A DNA stretch of 64,000 bases from Diaphorobacter ruginosibacter (GTDB taxonomy: Bacteria > Pseudomonadota > Gammaproteobacteria > Burkholderiales > Burkholderiaceae_C). The notes under the pieces are model-generated. The model had not been told where the DNA came from, searched no databases, and was given only the letters and a program-made list of their open reading frames with translations. Of this stretch, positions 44,307 to 53,914 are shown one piece after another (position 1 is the first letter of the stretch; every line of letters begins with the position of its first letter). The position numbers and the translations under genes are program-made. Where the stretch lies: positions 2,170,001 through 2,234,000 of the forward strand of contig NZ_CP060714.1 in the NCBI RefSeq assembly GCF_014395975.1, read 5' to 3'.

Positions 44307-45065
44307 ATGGATGAGAAGAAGTCAGCTGTTCTGGGTACGCAGAGCGCCAGCAAGATACTGCGGTTGCTGAAGATCGTGGCGGCTCATCATGCGCAGGGAA
44401 TTCGTCTGAAGGAACTGATCGAGGCGTCGAGGATCGACAAGTCCACGGCGCACAGGTTGCTGGCATGCCTGCTGGAAGAGGGCTTCGTGGAGCGTGTCGG
44501 CGAATCCAAGGTCTATCGTCTGGGAATAGAGCCTCTGCAATGGGGTTTCTCGTCCGCCGGCATGGATGCGCTATCCGAGCGCTTTCGCCCGATGTTGATG
44601 CGCCTGGCCCGGATCTCCAACGACGCCGTGTTTCTGATGGTCCGCAGTGGCGACCACGTGGTGTGCCTGAGCCGTGTCGAGGGCGATCACACCACGCGTG
44701 CCTATGTCGTTGAAGTCGGAATGCGACGGCTGCTGGGTGCCAGCGCCGCGGGCATCGCCATCATGGCGCAACTGCCCGAGAGCGAAGTGGATGCCATGCT
44801 GCAAAGGCATGAGGCCGAGTACGCGCGCCAGCGGGTGACGATTGCAGAGTTGCGCGGTCAGGTGAGTCGCGCGCGAAGCGCGGGATACTCGGAAACACGC
44901 AATGTGCGGATCGATGCGGACGGTGTGGGCTGCGCCTTCGCATTGACCGAGAACTACTGGGCTGGCATCAGCATTGCGGTCGCCAAGCACCGTTCGACAC
45001 CGGAGCGCTTGAAGGAGTTGGCGACACTGCTGCTCAAGGAAGTTGCACAAGTGCAGGCGGCATAG
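44307..45065 (+). CDS. IclR family transcriptional regulator 2
   Basis: 252 residues. Winged HTH: GIRLKELIEASRIDKSTAHR, LLACLLEEGFVERVGESKVY. The effector domain has LLGASAAGIAIMAQLPESEV and ISIAVAKHRSTPERLKEL. It diverges from the SnoaL-like/SDR pair (110 bases) and converges on the porin gene, so those genes are its plausible targets. Confidence 0.9.
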   Translation: MDEKKSAVLGTQSASKILRLLKIVAAHHAQGIRLKELIEASRIDKSTAHRLLACLLEEGFVERVGESKVYRLGIEPLQWGFSSAGMDALSERFRPMLMRLARISNDAVFLMVRSGDHVVCLSRVEGDHTTRAYVVEVGMRRLLGASAAGIAIMAQLPESEVDAMLQRHEAEYARQRVTIAELRGQVSRARSAGYSETRNVRIDADGVGCAFALTENYWAGISIAVAKHRSTPERLKELATLLLKEVAQVQAA

Positions 45066-45080
45066 CCCGCATTGCGAATG

Positions 45081-45117
45081 AAAAAAAGCCTTCGGCCTCC
45101 CCACCAGGAGCCGAAGG
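45081..45117 (-). terminator. Terminator of the porin gene
   Basis: On the minus strand CCTTCGGC-N13-GCCGAAGG is followed by CTTTTTTT. It lies between the convergent IclR 2 and porin genes. Confidence 0.85.
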
Positions 45118-45146
45118 AGCAACTCGATCACGAGCTCGCGTCTTGC

Positions 45147-46199
45147 CTAGAAGCGATGCCGCACGCCAAGGCTGATGCCTGATTGGCTTTTGGAGCCTGC
45201 AGCCAGGGTGCTGAGTGCCGCGAAGTTCAGGCCGGCATTTCGGGAATGGGCAGCGGCGGCGTACAGATCGGTTCTTTTGGAAAGCGCATAGATGCCCTGC
45301 ACCGTGAGCTGCCGCGTTGTTGGTTGATCTCCTGCACCATTGCGTGTTTTCACGTTGTCCTGGTAGTAGGCAACGCTGAGCGAGAAGGGGTTGGCGAACT
45401 GGTAGTTCGCGCCCAGCCACCAGAAGTCATCACGCAATGCGGTGACGCCCGTGTCGCTCTTGTTTTGCCCCCAGCGATAGCCTGCCGAGAGGCGCAGTGC
45501 GGGATTCAGCTGGTATGCCGCTGCGACAGCCAGTTTGCGCGCTCGTGAGTGCGCGCCGTTCACGTCGGCACCATTCTGTTGGTCTGCGACGATAGTGGCG
45601 TTCCAGCCGTTCTGCACGTAGCTGACGAAGCCGCCATATGCGGCATTGGCTGACTTGGACGAAGTCTGCTCTCCGAATGCATAGTGCGCCTGCGCCTGCA
45701 GTCCGGCCATGTTGAAGCGGTACTTGACCGAGTTGTCATTGCGAAGATTGCCGAGCAGTGGGCTGAACGGCTCATACGCCCCGGAGTACGCCAGCGGCGC
45801 GATGAAAAGCAATGCATCGAAGATCGACGTGTACTGGCGACCCAGCGTGACCCGATGCTCCTTGGTTTCCAGGCCCATGAACGAGCCGCGGTTGAAGAAG
45901 CGGGCGGCATCAGCCGGGGTACCGGTATCGGAGTTGAATCCATGCTCCAGCGTGAAGATGGCCTTGAGCCCGTTTCCCAGGTCTTCAGAACCCCTGAATC
46001 CCACACGCGGTCCCTGCAATCCCGAGTTGCCCATGCGCAGCAGATTCGCCTTGCCGCCGCCTTCCTTGGCCTGGTTGTTCAGGTACTCCAGGTTGGTATC
46101 GATGATTCCGTAGACCGTTAACTGTGACTGTGCCGCCGCGTACGTCGAAAACGTCAGGGCGAGCATCGCCAACATCCGCGAAGGGATGGCTTTTTTCAT
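45147..46199 (-). CDS. Gram-negative general porin (Porin_4 type)
   Basis: 350 residues from ATG 46199 (GGAGACAAC upstream). Signal peptide ends STYAAAQ near residue 23. The mature protein starts SQLTVYGIIDTNLEYLNNQ, the standard betaproteobacterial porin opening, with LQGPRVGFRGSEDLGNGLKA and FNRGSFMGLETKEHRVTLGR, and ends SLGVRHRF. It is a trimeric outer-membrane channel, probably importing the pathway substrate. It lies 37 bases after the Bug 2 gene. Confidence 0.93.
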   Translation of the reverse strand: MKKAIPSRMLAMLALTFSTYAAAQSQLTVYGIIDTNLEYLNNQAKEGGGKANLLRMGNSGLQGPRVGFRGSEDLGNGLKAIFTLEHGFNSDTGTPADAARFFNRGSFMGLETKEHRVTLGRQYTSIFDALLFIAPLAYSGAYEPFSPLLGNLRNDNSVKYRFNMAGLQAQAHYAFGEQTSSKSANAAYGGFVSYVQNGWNATIVADQQNGADVNGAHSRARKLAVAAAYQLNPALRLSAGYRWGQNKSDTGVTALRDDFWWLGANYQFANPFSLSVAYYQDNVKTRNGAGDQPTTRQLTVQGIYALSKRTDLYAAAAHSRNAGLNFAALSTLAAGSKSQSGISLGVRHRF

Positions 46200-46236
46200 G
46201 AGTTGTCTCCTCTGGTTGGGTGTGTTCGGTCGCGGC

Positions 46237-47235
46237 TTACATTTCAACGCCGCTGTCTTTGATGAGGCTGGCCCAGCGGTTCTTTTCCAGTACGAGCTGT
46301 TTCTGGAAATCTGCCGTGGAAAGTCCTCCTGCTACGTAGCCAAGATCCTTGAGGCGTGGCTGTACGTCGGGCATGTTCATGACCTTGATTGACGCGTCAT
46401 GAAGCTTTTTGATGATCTCGACGGGCGTTCCCTTGGGCGCGAAGAAGCCTGCCCAGGTGGGTAGCTCGAATCCCGAGAAGCCTTGTTCCTTGAGGGTCGG
46501 AACGTCTGGCGTGAGTGGCGTGCGCTCGAGACCGGTCACACCGATCAGCCGGATCTTTCCCGTGGAGAGCATGGGCCCGAGCGTCACAAGATCGAGAATG
46601 GTGGATGTGATCTCTCCCGCCATGAGCGCCAGCGTGACCTGCGAGGAGCCCTTGTACGGCACATGCACCATGTCGAGCTGAGCCGACTTGTTCAGGTGAT
46701 TGCCGAGGATGTGGGAGGTGGAGCCATTGCCGATCGATCCATACATGTGCTGGTTGGGATTGGCCTTGACGTCCTTGATCAGCTCGGCGATGTTGGTGGC
46801 CGCCGTACGCTGGGTGCTTACGGCGATCCACAGCGGGCTCTTGACCAGATCCACAATCGGAAGCAGATCGTTGAACGGGTCGTAGGGCAGCTTTTTGAAC
46901 AGGTAGTAGGTCTGGATCAGCAGGGGAATCGTCAGCAGGATGGTGTTGCCGTCGGGCTTTGACTTCACAACGAAGTCCGTGCCGATCGTGGTGCTGCCGC
47001 CTGGCTTGTTTTCGACAATGATGTTGCGATCGAGTTCGATGGAGAGCTTGTCGGCAAAGAGTCGTCCTAGTACGTCGCCGCCACCGCCCGGAGCGAATGG
47101 CACGATCAGGCGCATCAGGCTCGCGTTGTTGCTGCTTCCGGGAGCAGCGCTGGCAAGCGTGCCAGCTCCCAGGAGCGAGGTCAGGCCCGCATGGGTGATG
47201 TATCGGTTGAATTGCCTGCGATTGAATCCCGGCAT
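46237..47235 (-). CDS. Bug family (TctC-like) periplasmic solute-binding protein 2
   Basis: 332 residues. An N-terminal RRQFNRYITHAGLTSLLGAG resembles a Tat-type or Sec signal. Family motifs LMRLIVPFAPGGGGDVLGRL and IVENKPGGSTTIGTDFV are clear. It is followed by the porin gene, suggesting an uptake pair. As with Bug 1, no membrane components of a tripartite transporter are nearby. Confidence 0.92.
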   Translation of the reverse strand: MPGFNRRQFNRYITHAGLTSLLGAGTLASAAPGSSNNASLMRLIVPFAPGGGGDVLGRLFADKLSIELDRNIIVENKPGGSTTIGTDFVVKSKPDGNTILLTIPLLIQTYYLFKKLPYDPFNDLLPIVDLVKSPLWIAVSTQRTAATNIAELIKDVKANPNQHMYGSIGNGSTSHILGNHLNKSAQLDMVHVPYKGSSQVTLALMAGEITSTILDLVTLGPMLSTGKIRLIGVTGLERTPLTPDVPTLKEQGFSGFELPTWAGFFAPKGTPVEIIKKLHDASIKVMNMPDVQPRLKDLGYVAGGLSTADFQKQLVLEKNRWASLIKDSGVEM

Positions 47236-47384
47236 TGTCTGTCTCCAGCTCTAAGTTGTTTGAGGCGTGCACTGCAGTGACCGAAATTTAGGTCCTGGTG
47301 CGCAATGCCTCTTCGGAAAGCTCGCATTTTTCTCAAGCAGTGAGATTCGATCCGGACAACTACCTACGCCATGCGCGCCAGCAA

Positions 47385-47409
47385 AAAACGCTGCACATGG
47401 CAGCGTTTT
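47385..47409 (-). terminator. Terminator of the minus-strand ligase/ALDH/thiolase operon
   Basis: AAAACGCTGC pairs with GCAGCGTTTT around ACATG. On the minus strand it is followed by further T, 55 bases past the ligase stop. Confidence 0.8.
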
Positions 47410-47463
47410 CTGGCGTTCCACCCTACCTGTCTTCCTGGATGTCTTGATTCTTGATGTCCGCCC

Positions 47464-49188
47464 TCAGGCCGCTTGCCGGCATCTATCTGCGGCCAGTGCA
47501 CGCAGATCGCGCTTGAGGACCTTGCCGACAGGGTTGCGCGGCAGTGCATCCAGGACGATGAGGTGCTCTGGCAGCTTGTAGACGGCGATGCGGCATTGTG
47601 TGCGCAGATAGTCGTTGACGGCTTCGAGCCGGACCTTGGCGTTGGCGTCGGGCACTACGCAGGCGCAGAGTCTCTCACCCATCACGTCATCCGGAACTCC
47701 CACCACCGCGACTTCGCGTACGCCTTCCACGCCGGCGAGCAGTCCCTCGATCTCTTCCGAGGAAATGTTCATTCCACCGCGGATGACCAGATCCTTGGAG
47801 CGTCCGACGTACCGATAGTATTGCCTTGCATCGCCCGCGATCTCGAACAGATCCCCCGACTTGTAGTACCCGTTCTCGTCGAATGCGCGGGCAGTCGCTT
47901 CGGGCGCTCCCCAGTAACAGTGAAAGATATTGGGCCCATGGAAGCGCAGTTCACCCACCATGCCGGGTTCGGAGATCTCTGCCCCCGAGATGGGGTCGAC
48001 CAGCCGGGTCCTGATCTTGCGTGTGGTGCTGATGCTCCACTCGAAGCCTTCCACACCGGCTCGTGGAAAGTAGGTGGCGCGCAGTTCCGGGTCGGGGATG
48101 TCGGAGAAGTTGCCACTCAATGCCGCGCCTTCGTTGGAACCGAAGTAATTCACGATCTGCACGCCGTAGCGCTCGGCGAAGCCCTTGACCATCCATGGTG
48201 ACAGCGGAGCAGAGCCGGAGCCGATGCGACGCAGCCGCGAGAAATCGATGCCTTCGAGCAGGGCCGCATTCTGCAGCAGGAGGTTGAGCACCGGGGGAGG
48301 TGCAACCGTGTAGTCAATGGATTCGGTCCTGAGTTGCTGCAGGAACACCGGCAGCGAGAAAGGGTGGTGCTGCACGACCGTGCCGCCCAGTACCAGAAAC
48401 GAAATGAATGCTGTCGCGATGCCTGCCATGTTGACCATGGGAAACGGATTGAGCAATCGGGCGTGCTGTGGAAGCTCGCCTGCTTCGATGATCGAGGGGG
48501 CGATCACCAGCCATTCATTGTGGCTGCGCGGCACGCCTTTGGGGCTGGCTTCCGTGCCCGACGTCCAGCAGATGGTGAAGACGTCGTCGGCCGTGACGGG
48601 GGCACTGCGCTCCGTGGCTTGCAAGTGGCGGATCTCGTCGACGGAGGGGATGGGCTCGACGCCCAGGTTGACCACGCCAGGGGGCAGGGCTTCACCCCAT
48701 GCGAGCACGGTAGTGAGTGTTGGGTGACGCGCCTGAAGCGCGCAGATGACCTGTGCGGCCTCGTAGTCCTTGCCGATGCGACCCAGCGTGATGGCCGCGA
48801 CGGCCTGGGTTGCTTCGATGATGTGCGCCAGTTCGTGCTCCCGGTATTGCACCGGCACAGGCGTGACGACCACCCCCAGGCGCGCGCAGGCCAGATAGAC
48901 GGCGAACTGCTCCACCACGTTGGGCAACTGCACCAGCACGACATCGTCCTTGCCGATGCCGTGGCGAAGCAGCACCGCCGAGAACCGCTCTGCTTCGTCT
49001 GCCAGTTGCTGCCATGTCCAGCGCTGAGCACAGCCCGATGCAAAGTCCGCCCGGTTGGGTGCGTCCACTGCGGCTTCCTGAGCCGCGCGCGTTGGCAGCC
49101 GTTCCTGAAACAGCTGCCACAAGGTCAGGTCGCCCCACCAGCCCAGCTTCTTGAACTTTTCGATTTTTTCTTGTGATACGAGGATCAT
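47464..49188 (-). CDS. AMP-dependent acyl-CoA synthetase/ligase 2
   Basis: 574 residues. ANL motifs: ICWTSGTEASPKGVPRSHNE, NYFGSNEGAALSGN, GYYKSGDLFEI, GRSKDLVIRGGMNISSEEIE, and PRNPVGKVLKRDLR with the catalytic Lys. It is a paralogue of the ligase at 34592-36340. It is last in the operon thiolase - AMP ligase - aldehyde dehydrogenase - this ligase, so it may activate the acid made by the dehydrogenase. Confidence 0.93.
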   Translation of the reverse strand: MILVSQEKIEKFKKLGWWGDLTLWQLFQERLPTRAAQEAAVDAPNRADFASGCAQRWTWQQLADEAERFSAVLLRHGIGKDDVVLVQLPNVVEQFAVYLACARLGVVVTPVPVQYREHELAHIIEATQAVAAITLGRIGKDYEAAQVICALQARHPTLTTVLAWGEALPPGVVNLGVEPIPSVDEIRHLQATERSAPVTADDVFTICWTSGTEASPKGVPRSHNEWLVIAPSIIEAGELPQHARLLNPFPMVNMAGIATAFISFLVLGGTVVQHHPFSLPVFLQQLRTESIDYTVAPPPVLNLLLQNAALLEGIDFSRLRRIGSGSAPLSPWMVKGFAERYGVQIVNYFGSNEGAALSGNFSDIPDPELRATYFPRAGVEGFEWSISTTRKIRTRLVDPISGAEISEPGMVGELRFHGPNIFHCYWGAPEATARAFDENGYYKSGDLFEIAGDARQYYRYVGRSKDLVIRGGMNISSEEIEGLLAGVEGVREVAVVGVPDDVMGERLCACVVPDANAKVRLEAVNDYLRTQCRIAVYKLPEHLIVLDALPRNPVGKVLKRDLRALAADRCRQAA

Positions 49189-49216
49189 GCATGTCTCCTG
49201 GGTATGGCAGCGCTGC

Positions 49217-50923
49217 TCAGACCGTTGAAGGACGGCGCGATTGCGTGATGCGAAAGCGGCTGGCCACGAACGAAAGATCCGTCAGGCTGGCATTGCCGGC
49301 GGCGTTCAGGCCGGTGACGTGATAGTCGCTATAGGCAGCTGCGAAGTTCAGTGGCATGGGGCCGGTGAGATTGATCGTCAGTTGCGCGCCTGCCCGAGCG
49401 TAGGCCGATTCGGCGCGCGCGATGAATGCTTCGTCGCTCGAGTACAGGAATGCGGTCAGACCGCCGTGCCGTGCCACGTCGCTGGACGCATTGGAGAGGG
49501 CATCGCTGGCGTCGCGGCACTCGATCACGAAGCTGATTGGGCCAAAGCGCTCACCGCGATACCAGTCGCCTGCGCCGGCCTTCACCTTCAGCATCATGGG
49601 GGTGCTGGTGCGGGCACCGGGATATTCGGGATGGGCGTAGGAGCGGGGCTCGAGCAGGACCGTTCCCTGGTCGCCTACCTCTTCGCGCAGTTGCTTCATC
49701 TGTGCGAGGGTTGCCGGCGATTGGATCGCAGCCAGGATCATGGACGCCTTCTTGGGTTCCGCTCCGATTGCGTCGACCGCAGCGGCCAGGCGTTCGGCCA
49801 CATTGTCGAAACTCACCATGCCCTGAGGAGTCTTCACGCCGGCCGCTGGAATGTAGATGTTCTGTGGGCTGGTGCACATCTGCGCGCTGAACATGCACAA
49901 GGTGGTTGCGAGGCTGCGGATGGCTGCTTCCAGGTCGTCTGCAGACTCGAGCACCACGGTGTTGCACCCGGCCGTCTCCGTGAAGCAGATCGCGGGATGT
50001 GCGTTGGCTTCCACCCATTGCCCAAACTTCACGCTGCCCGTGAAGTCAACGATGCTTGTGTCCGGATGCTTGACCAGAATCTTGCCAACGGGCTCGGTCG
50101 TGCTGTCCAGCACCATGCCAACCAGGTTGGGGTCGAAGCCAAACTGCTGGAGTACCTGCCTGAACACACGTACCGAAATCGCCATCGGCAGCACCGCCGT
50201 CGGGTGCGGTTTCACGATGACGGCATTGCCGGTGGCGAGGCTTGCCATCATCGACGGCCAGGCGTTCCAGGTGGCAAAGGTGGCGCAGGTGAAGCACACC
50301 GCCACGCCGCGCGGAATCAATCGATAGGTCTTCTGAAGGCTGATGGTGGTCTTGCCGAACTTGCGCTCCCAGGTGGCGCTGGTGGCTATGCTGCTCGTGG
50401 CCTGGTCTGCGTAGACCAGCGCCTCGATGGCGCGGTCCAGTGCGTTCACGCCCGAGCCCGCATAGGCCATGTTGTAGCTTTGCCCGGCTGTGTGCATGAC
50501 GGCATGTGCGATCTCGAAGAGGTGTTCGCGGTAGATCCGGTCCACGACCTCCAGCAACACGCCGATGCGCTCCCGCGGCGTGGCCTGAGACCAGCTGCGC
50601 ACTGCCTGCTTCGCATCGGTGAAGACCGTGTCGATCTGCGGGTGGACGTAGCTTGTTCCCAGCGGTTTCTGCGTATAGGGTGAAACCTCCTCCGATGCGA
50701 TGCCGGCCTGCTTCCCACCGCCAGCGTCGTCGCTCATCTGGAAGAGCCGTCCGCAATGGCGCTCGAATGCGGCTCGACCCAGCGCGTCGGCCTTCTCATG
50801 ATCGGGATACTGCGCGGGAGTCTCGGGAAAGGGGCTCCAGCAGAAGCGCTCGCGACAGGCATCCTTGGCCTTCTCAAACAGCGCGCGATGGCGCTCCATG
50901 GGGTCGAATGTCATTGTGTTCAT
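49217..50923 (-). CDS. Aldehyde dehydrogenase, PaaN-like
   Basis: 568 residues. Aldehyde dehydrogenase fold of the PaaN-type subgroup: NAWPSMMASLATGNAVIVKP at the cofactor site, FTGSVKFGQWVE, the general-base Glu in CFTETAGCNTVV and nucleophile Cys in MFSAQMCTSPQNIYIP. It would oxidise an aldehyde, a natural product of alkene cleavage by the neighbouring oxygenases, to an acid for CoA activation. Its ATG overlaps the end of the upstream ligase by four bases. Confidence 0.9.
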   Translation of the reverse strand: MNTMTFDPMERHRALFEKAKDACRERFCWSPFPETPAQYPDHEKADALGRAAFERHCGRLFQMSDDAGGGKQAGIASEEVSPYTQKPLGTSYVHPQIDTVFTDAKQAVRSWSQATPRERIGVLLEVVDRIYREHLFEIAHAVMHTAGQSYNMAYAGSGVNALDRAIEALVYADQATSSIATSATWERKFGKTTISLQKTYRLIPRGVAVCFTCATFATWNAWPSMMASLATGNAVIVKPHPTAVLPMAISVRVFRQVLQQFGFDPNLVGMVLDSTTEPVGKILVKHPDTSIVDFTGSVKFGQWVEANAHPAICFTETAGCNTVVLESADDLEAAIRSLATTLCMFSAQMCTSPQNIYIPAAGVKTPQGMVSFDNVAERLAAAVDAIGAEPKKASMILAAIQSPATLAQMKQLREEVGDQGTVLLEPRSYAHPEYPGARTSTPMMLKVKAGAGDWYRGERFGPISFVIECRDASDALSNASSDVARHGGLTAFLYSSDEAFIARAESAYARAGAQLTINLTGPMPLNFAAAYSDYHVTGLNAAGNASLTDLSFVASRFRITQSRRPSTV

Positions 50924-52518
50924 GCTGTTTCTCTCGATGGATGTGAGCTGTAGAGGTTGCGAAGCGCCTTCTTGTCAGGCTTGCCAAGACTTGTGAGTGG
51001 AACCTGATCCACAAGCTCGATGGATTTGGGCGTGCATACCGCGCCTTTTCTGGCGCGTACGAATTCGATCAGTGCGTGCGGATCAACGCTGGCGCCCGAT
51101 CTCGGAACGACTACGGCGCGCACAGCTTCACCCCACTTCGGGTCGGGCACGCCGAACACGGCGGCTGCGGCCACGTCGGGGTGCATTCCGAGTACGTCCT
51201 CGACTTCCTTGGGGTAGACGTTGAAGCCCCCGCTGATAATCATGTCCTTCTTGCGGTCAACGATGTAGATCAGCCCGTCTTCGCCCATGCGGGCAAGATC
51301 GCCGGTATGGAGCAACCCGTTGGCCAGCGTGCGCGCAGTCTGCTCGGGAAGGCCGTGGTAGCCGGACATGAGCAGGTCGCCGGTGAGGCAGAGCTCTCCG
51401 GTTTCGCCTGTCGACACGGGCCGGTCATCGTCACCGGTCAGCACTACGTTCACATGGGGGAAGGGGATGCCCGCGGATGCCAGTTGAGCGTCGGTGGCGC
51501 GCTGGTGGGCCTGCTGGTCGAGAATCAGTATGGTGTTGGGTGCCTCGGTCTGGCCGTAGGTCTGCACCAGCACCGGGCCGAACAGGTTCAACGCCGCGCG
51601 GATGCGCGATGGCGACGCAGGGGCCGCACCGTAGACAAGCGCACGCAGGCTGGTCAACCCATGCCGAGCGGTATCCGCATGGTCCAGCAGCGCATAGAGC
51701 ATGGTGGGGACGATGAAGGTATGCGTGATGTGGTTGTACTGCACGCAGCGTAGCCAGGACGCCGCTGAAAACCCGCGCTGCAGGTAAATAGTGCCGCCTG
51801 CTCCCAGTGTGGGGAAAATCAGAGAGCCCGCACCGTGGGAAATGGGCGCACTGCAAAGGGTGCGCACGCCGGCCTGCCATTCGAGTCCATCCAGCCACAG
51901 GCGCGCGTTGGTGAGCATTGCGCGGTTGCTGAGCATGACGCCCTTTGAGCGGCCGGTGGTGCCGCCAGTGTATGCAAGGCGCACGATGTCCTCGGGCTCG
52001 CCCACCGGCTGCAGGGCATGTGCATGTGCAGGTGAAGGTGAAGGTGAAGGTGCATGGGGAGATTGGCCCCAGATGCTCTCATCCTCGTCCGTGGCGTCGT
52101 GGGAGCGGCACAGCATTGCGCTAGCACTGCGTTGCCTGAGTTCCTTGGCCCGCTCGGCAAAGTAGTGTTCGTAGACGAATATCTTCGCCTTGCAGTCTTC
52201 AAGAATGGCAGCATGATCATCCGCCCCCGCCATGGCATGCAGGGTGACGGAGCAGAAGCCGCCCACATAGGCGGCAGCCATCAGGCAGAACATCTCGGTG
52301 CGGTTGCCGCAGAGCTGTGCGACGACATCGCCACGCCGCAGGCCGAGGCGGCGCAATTCGGCGATCAGCCAGGCTATCTTGTGGCCCAACTGCTCATACG
52401 TCGTGGGTAGGCCATCGGCATCCACGAACGCCACGTGGTCGGGGTGGGTGGCGATGGCGTGCGTGATCAGTTCACCCAGGGTCCTGAAGTTCGGCAGGTC
52501 CGATGCAGTGACACGCAT
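50920..52518 (-). CDS. AMP-dependent acyl-CoA synthetase/ligase 3
   Basis: 532 residues from ATG 52518, two bases after the thiolase stop; the frame extends further upstream only inside the thiolase gene. Motifs: LAYTGGTTGRSKGVMLSNRA (P-loop with TGGTTG), QTYGQTEAPNTI, GLLHTGDLARMGEDG, DRKKDMIISGGFNVYPKEVE and TSLGKPDKKALR. A hexanucleotide repeat encodes a Ser-Pro/His-Ala linker at 52015-52052. It belongs to a different subgroup from ligases 1 and 2. Confidence 0.9.
   Translation of the reverse strand: MRVTASDLPNFRTLGELITHAIATHPDHVAFVDADGLPTTYEQLGHKIAWLIAELRRLGLRRGDVVAQLCGNRTEMFCLMAAAYVGGFCSVTLHAMAGADDHAAILEDCKAKIFVYEHYFAERAKELRQRSASAMLCRSHDATDEDESIWGQSPHAPSPSPSPAHAHALQPVGEPEDIVRLAYTGGTTGRSKGVMLSNRAMLTNARLWLDGLEWQAGVRTLCSAPISHGAGSLIFPTLGAGGTIYLQRGFSAASWLRCVQYNHITHTFIVPTMLYALLDHADTARHGLTSLRALVYGAAPASPSRIRAALNLFGPVLVQTYGQTEAPNTILILDQQAHQRATDAQLASAGIPFPHVNVVLTGDDDRPVSTGETGELCLTGDLLMSGYHGLPEQTARTLANGLLHTGDLARMGEDGLIYIVDRKKDMIISGGFNVYPKEVEDVLGMHPDVAAAAVFGVPDPKWGEAVRAVVVPRSGASVDPHALIEFVRARKGAVCTPKSIELVDQVPLTSLGKPDKKALRNLYSSHPSRETA
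52015..52052. repeat. In-frame hexanucleotide repeats inside ligase 3
   Basis: GGTGAA three times plus GGTG (52031-52052), directly after two GCATGT units. On the coding strand they encode an SPSPSP-AHAHA linker before the P-loop. Changes in copy number would alter linker length without shifting the frame. Confidence 0.7.
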
Positions 52519-52520
52519 GC

Positions 52521-53777
52521 TCAGGCCACTTTCTCGAGAATGGTGACGGCGGCGACGGCTTCCTCTCCGTCGTAGAACCCGCCACCGTTTTCGGCCGCTG
52601 CCAGGCGCGCGCCCTCGACCTGACGCCGGCCTGCCTCGCCGCGCAATTGCGTGACCAGTTCGTGGATCTGGATCGCACCCGTTGCCGCAATCGGGTGGCC
52701 TTTGGAGACCAGCCCTCCGGAAACATTCACGGGGATGCGACCGCCCAGCTGCGTCTCGCCGCGTTCCGCCAGCGCGCCTCCATCGCCGAAGCCGCACAAG
52801 CCCAGGTTCTCGATATGGCGGATCTCCGCGAACGAGGATGCATCATGTACCTCCACAACATCAATGTCTTGCGGCGTGACTCCGGCGCTTTCGTAGGCAC
52901 GATCGGCCGCCAGGCGCCCGACGTGCTGTGTGAAATCCTCCGGTGCCCGTAGTACGCCCGTGGCGAGCCGTGACGACAGAACGCGCACCGCGCGTCGCCT
53001 GTCAAACTTCTTGAGGCCGCGCTCGGAACACAGGATCAGGGCCGCAGCGCCGTCGCTGATCGGGGCGCACATCGCGCGCGTAAGGGGCCAGCTCACCAGC
53101 CTGTCCGCGAGCACTTCATCCACCGACATCGGGTTGCGGTATTGCGCCAGCGGGTTGAACTGCGAATGCCAGTGATTCTTGGCGGCAACGGCTGCCAGCT
53201 GTCTCTGGGTGGTGCCATAGAGCAGCATGTAGTGGCGTGCCATGGCGGCATAGCTGTCCATGAAGACGCTGCGCTGTCCTGTTTCGCCGGTATCGGGAAC
53301 GGGCAGGGCCTGCGACAGCAACTGCAGGGTGCGCAGTTGAGCGGAAGCGATCTCGCGATCCATGCCCCCCATGAAGGCTTCGAACATCAAGTCGCGCTTC
53401 TCGGGGAAGTTCATCTTCTCTGTGCCTGCAACCAGTGCCACGTCGCACTGTTGTGCCTTCAGCGCCGCAAATGCCTGGTTGAGCGCGGTGGAAGAGCTGG
53501 CGCATGCGTTGTCGCAGTTGATGATGGGTATGCCCTGCACGCCGTTGGCCCGCAGCGCCGCTTGTCCGCGAATGCCGTGCTGGCCTTCGAGTACGCCCTG
53601 ACGCGTATTGGCAAACCATGCCGATTCGATGTCGGGCAGCGCACAGCCGGCATCTGCCAGCGCTGTCTTCAAAGCCAATCCGGTGAGCTGCTTGACGGAC
53701 TTGTCCAGATGCTTCCCCAGCGAGGTCATTCCGATGCCGACGATATAGACATCACTCACGGTGCTCGCTCCTGTCAC
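52521..53777 (-). CDS. Thiolase family protein (SCP-x/acetyl-CoA acetyltransferase type)
   Basis: 418 residues. Nucleophile Cys92 in DNACASSSTAL; the SCP-x-like motif VVEVHDASSFAEI replaces the classical NEAFA; GGLVSKGHPIAATG carries the catalytic His. Such thiolases often act on branched or ring-bearing 3-oxoacyl-CoA. It is the first gene of a four-gene minus-strand operon and diverges from IclR 3. Confidence 0.92.
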   Translation of the reverse strand: MTGASTVSDVYIVGIGMTSLGKHLDKSVKQLTGLALKTALADAGCALPDIESAWFANTRQGVLEGQHGIRGQAALRANGVQGIPIINCDNACASSSTALNQAFAALKAQQCDVALVAGTEKMNFPEKRDLMFEAFMGGMDREIASAQLRTLQLLSQALPVPDTGETGQRSVFMDSYAAMARHYMLLYGTTQRQLAAVAAKNHWHSQFNPLAQYRNPMSVDEVLADRLVSWPLTRAMCAPISDGAAALILCSERGLKKFDRRRAVRVLSSRLATGVLRAPEDFTQHVGRLAADRAYESAGVTPQDIDVVEVHDASSFAEIRHIENLGLCGFGDGGALAERGETQLGGRIPVNVSGGLVSKGHPIAATGAIQIHELVTQLRGEAGRRQVEGARLAAAENGGGFYDGEEAVAAVTILEKVA

Positions 53778-53894
53778 GCAGACACTGCGCTTCGATGCGG
53801 GGTGTGCGAGCCATCTTTCTCATCTCCATGTTTTGTACCTTGTTATGCGAATGACTGCATTTTGAAATTTACAATGAATAAATCAGCATTAGAT

Positions 53895-53909
53895 GTTCAT
53901 ATATTGGAC
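53895..53909. promoter_or_regulatory. Candidate IclR site in the thiolase/IclR 3 intergenic region
   Basis: The minus strand reads GTCCAATATATGAAC, close to GTTCAATATACGAAG at 55014-55028. It lies 6-20 bases before the IclR 3 start, between divergent genes. Confidence 0.4.
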
Positions 53910-53914
53910 GAAAT

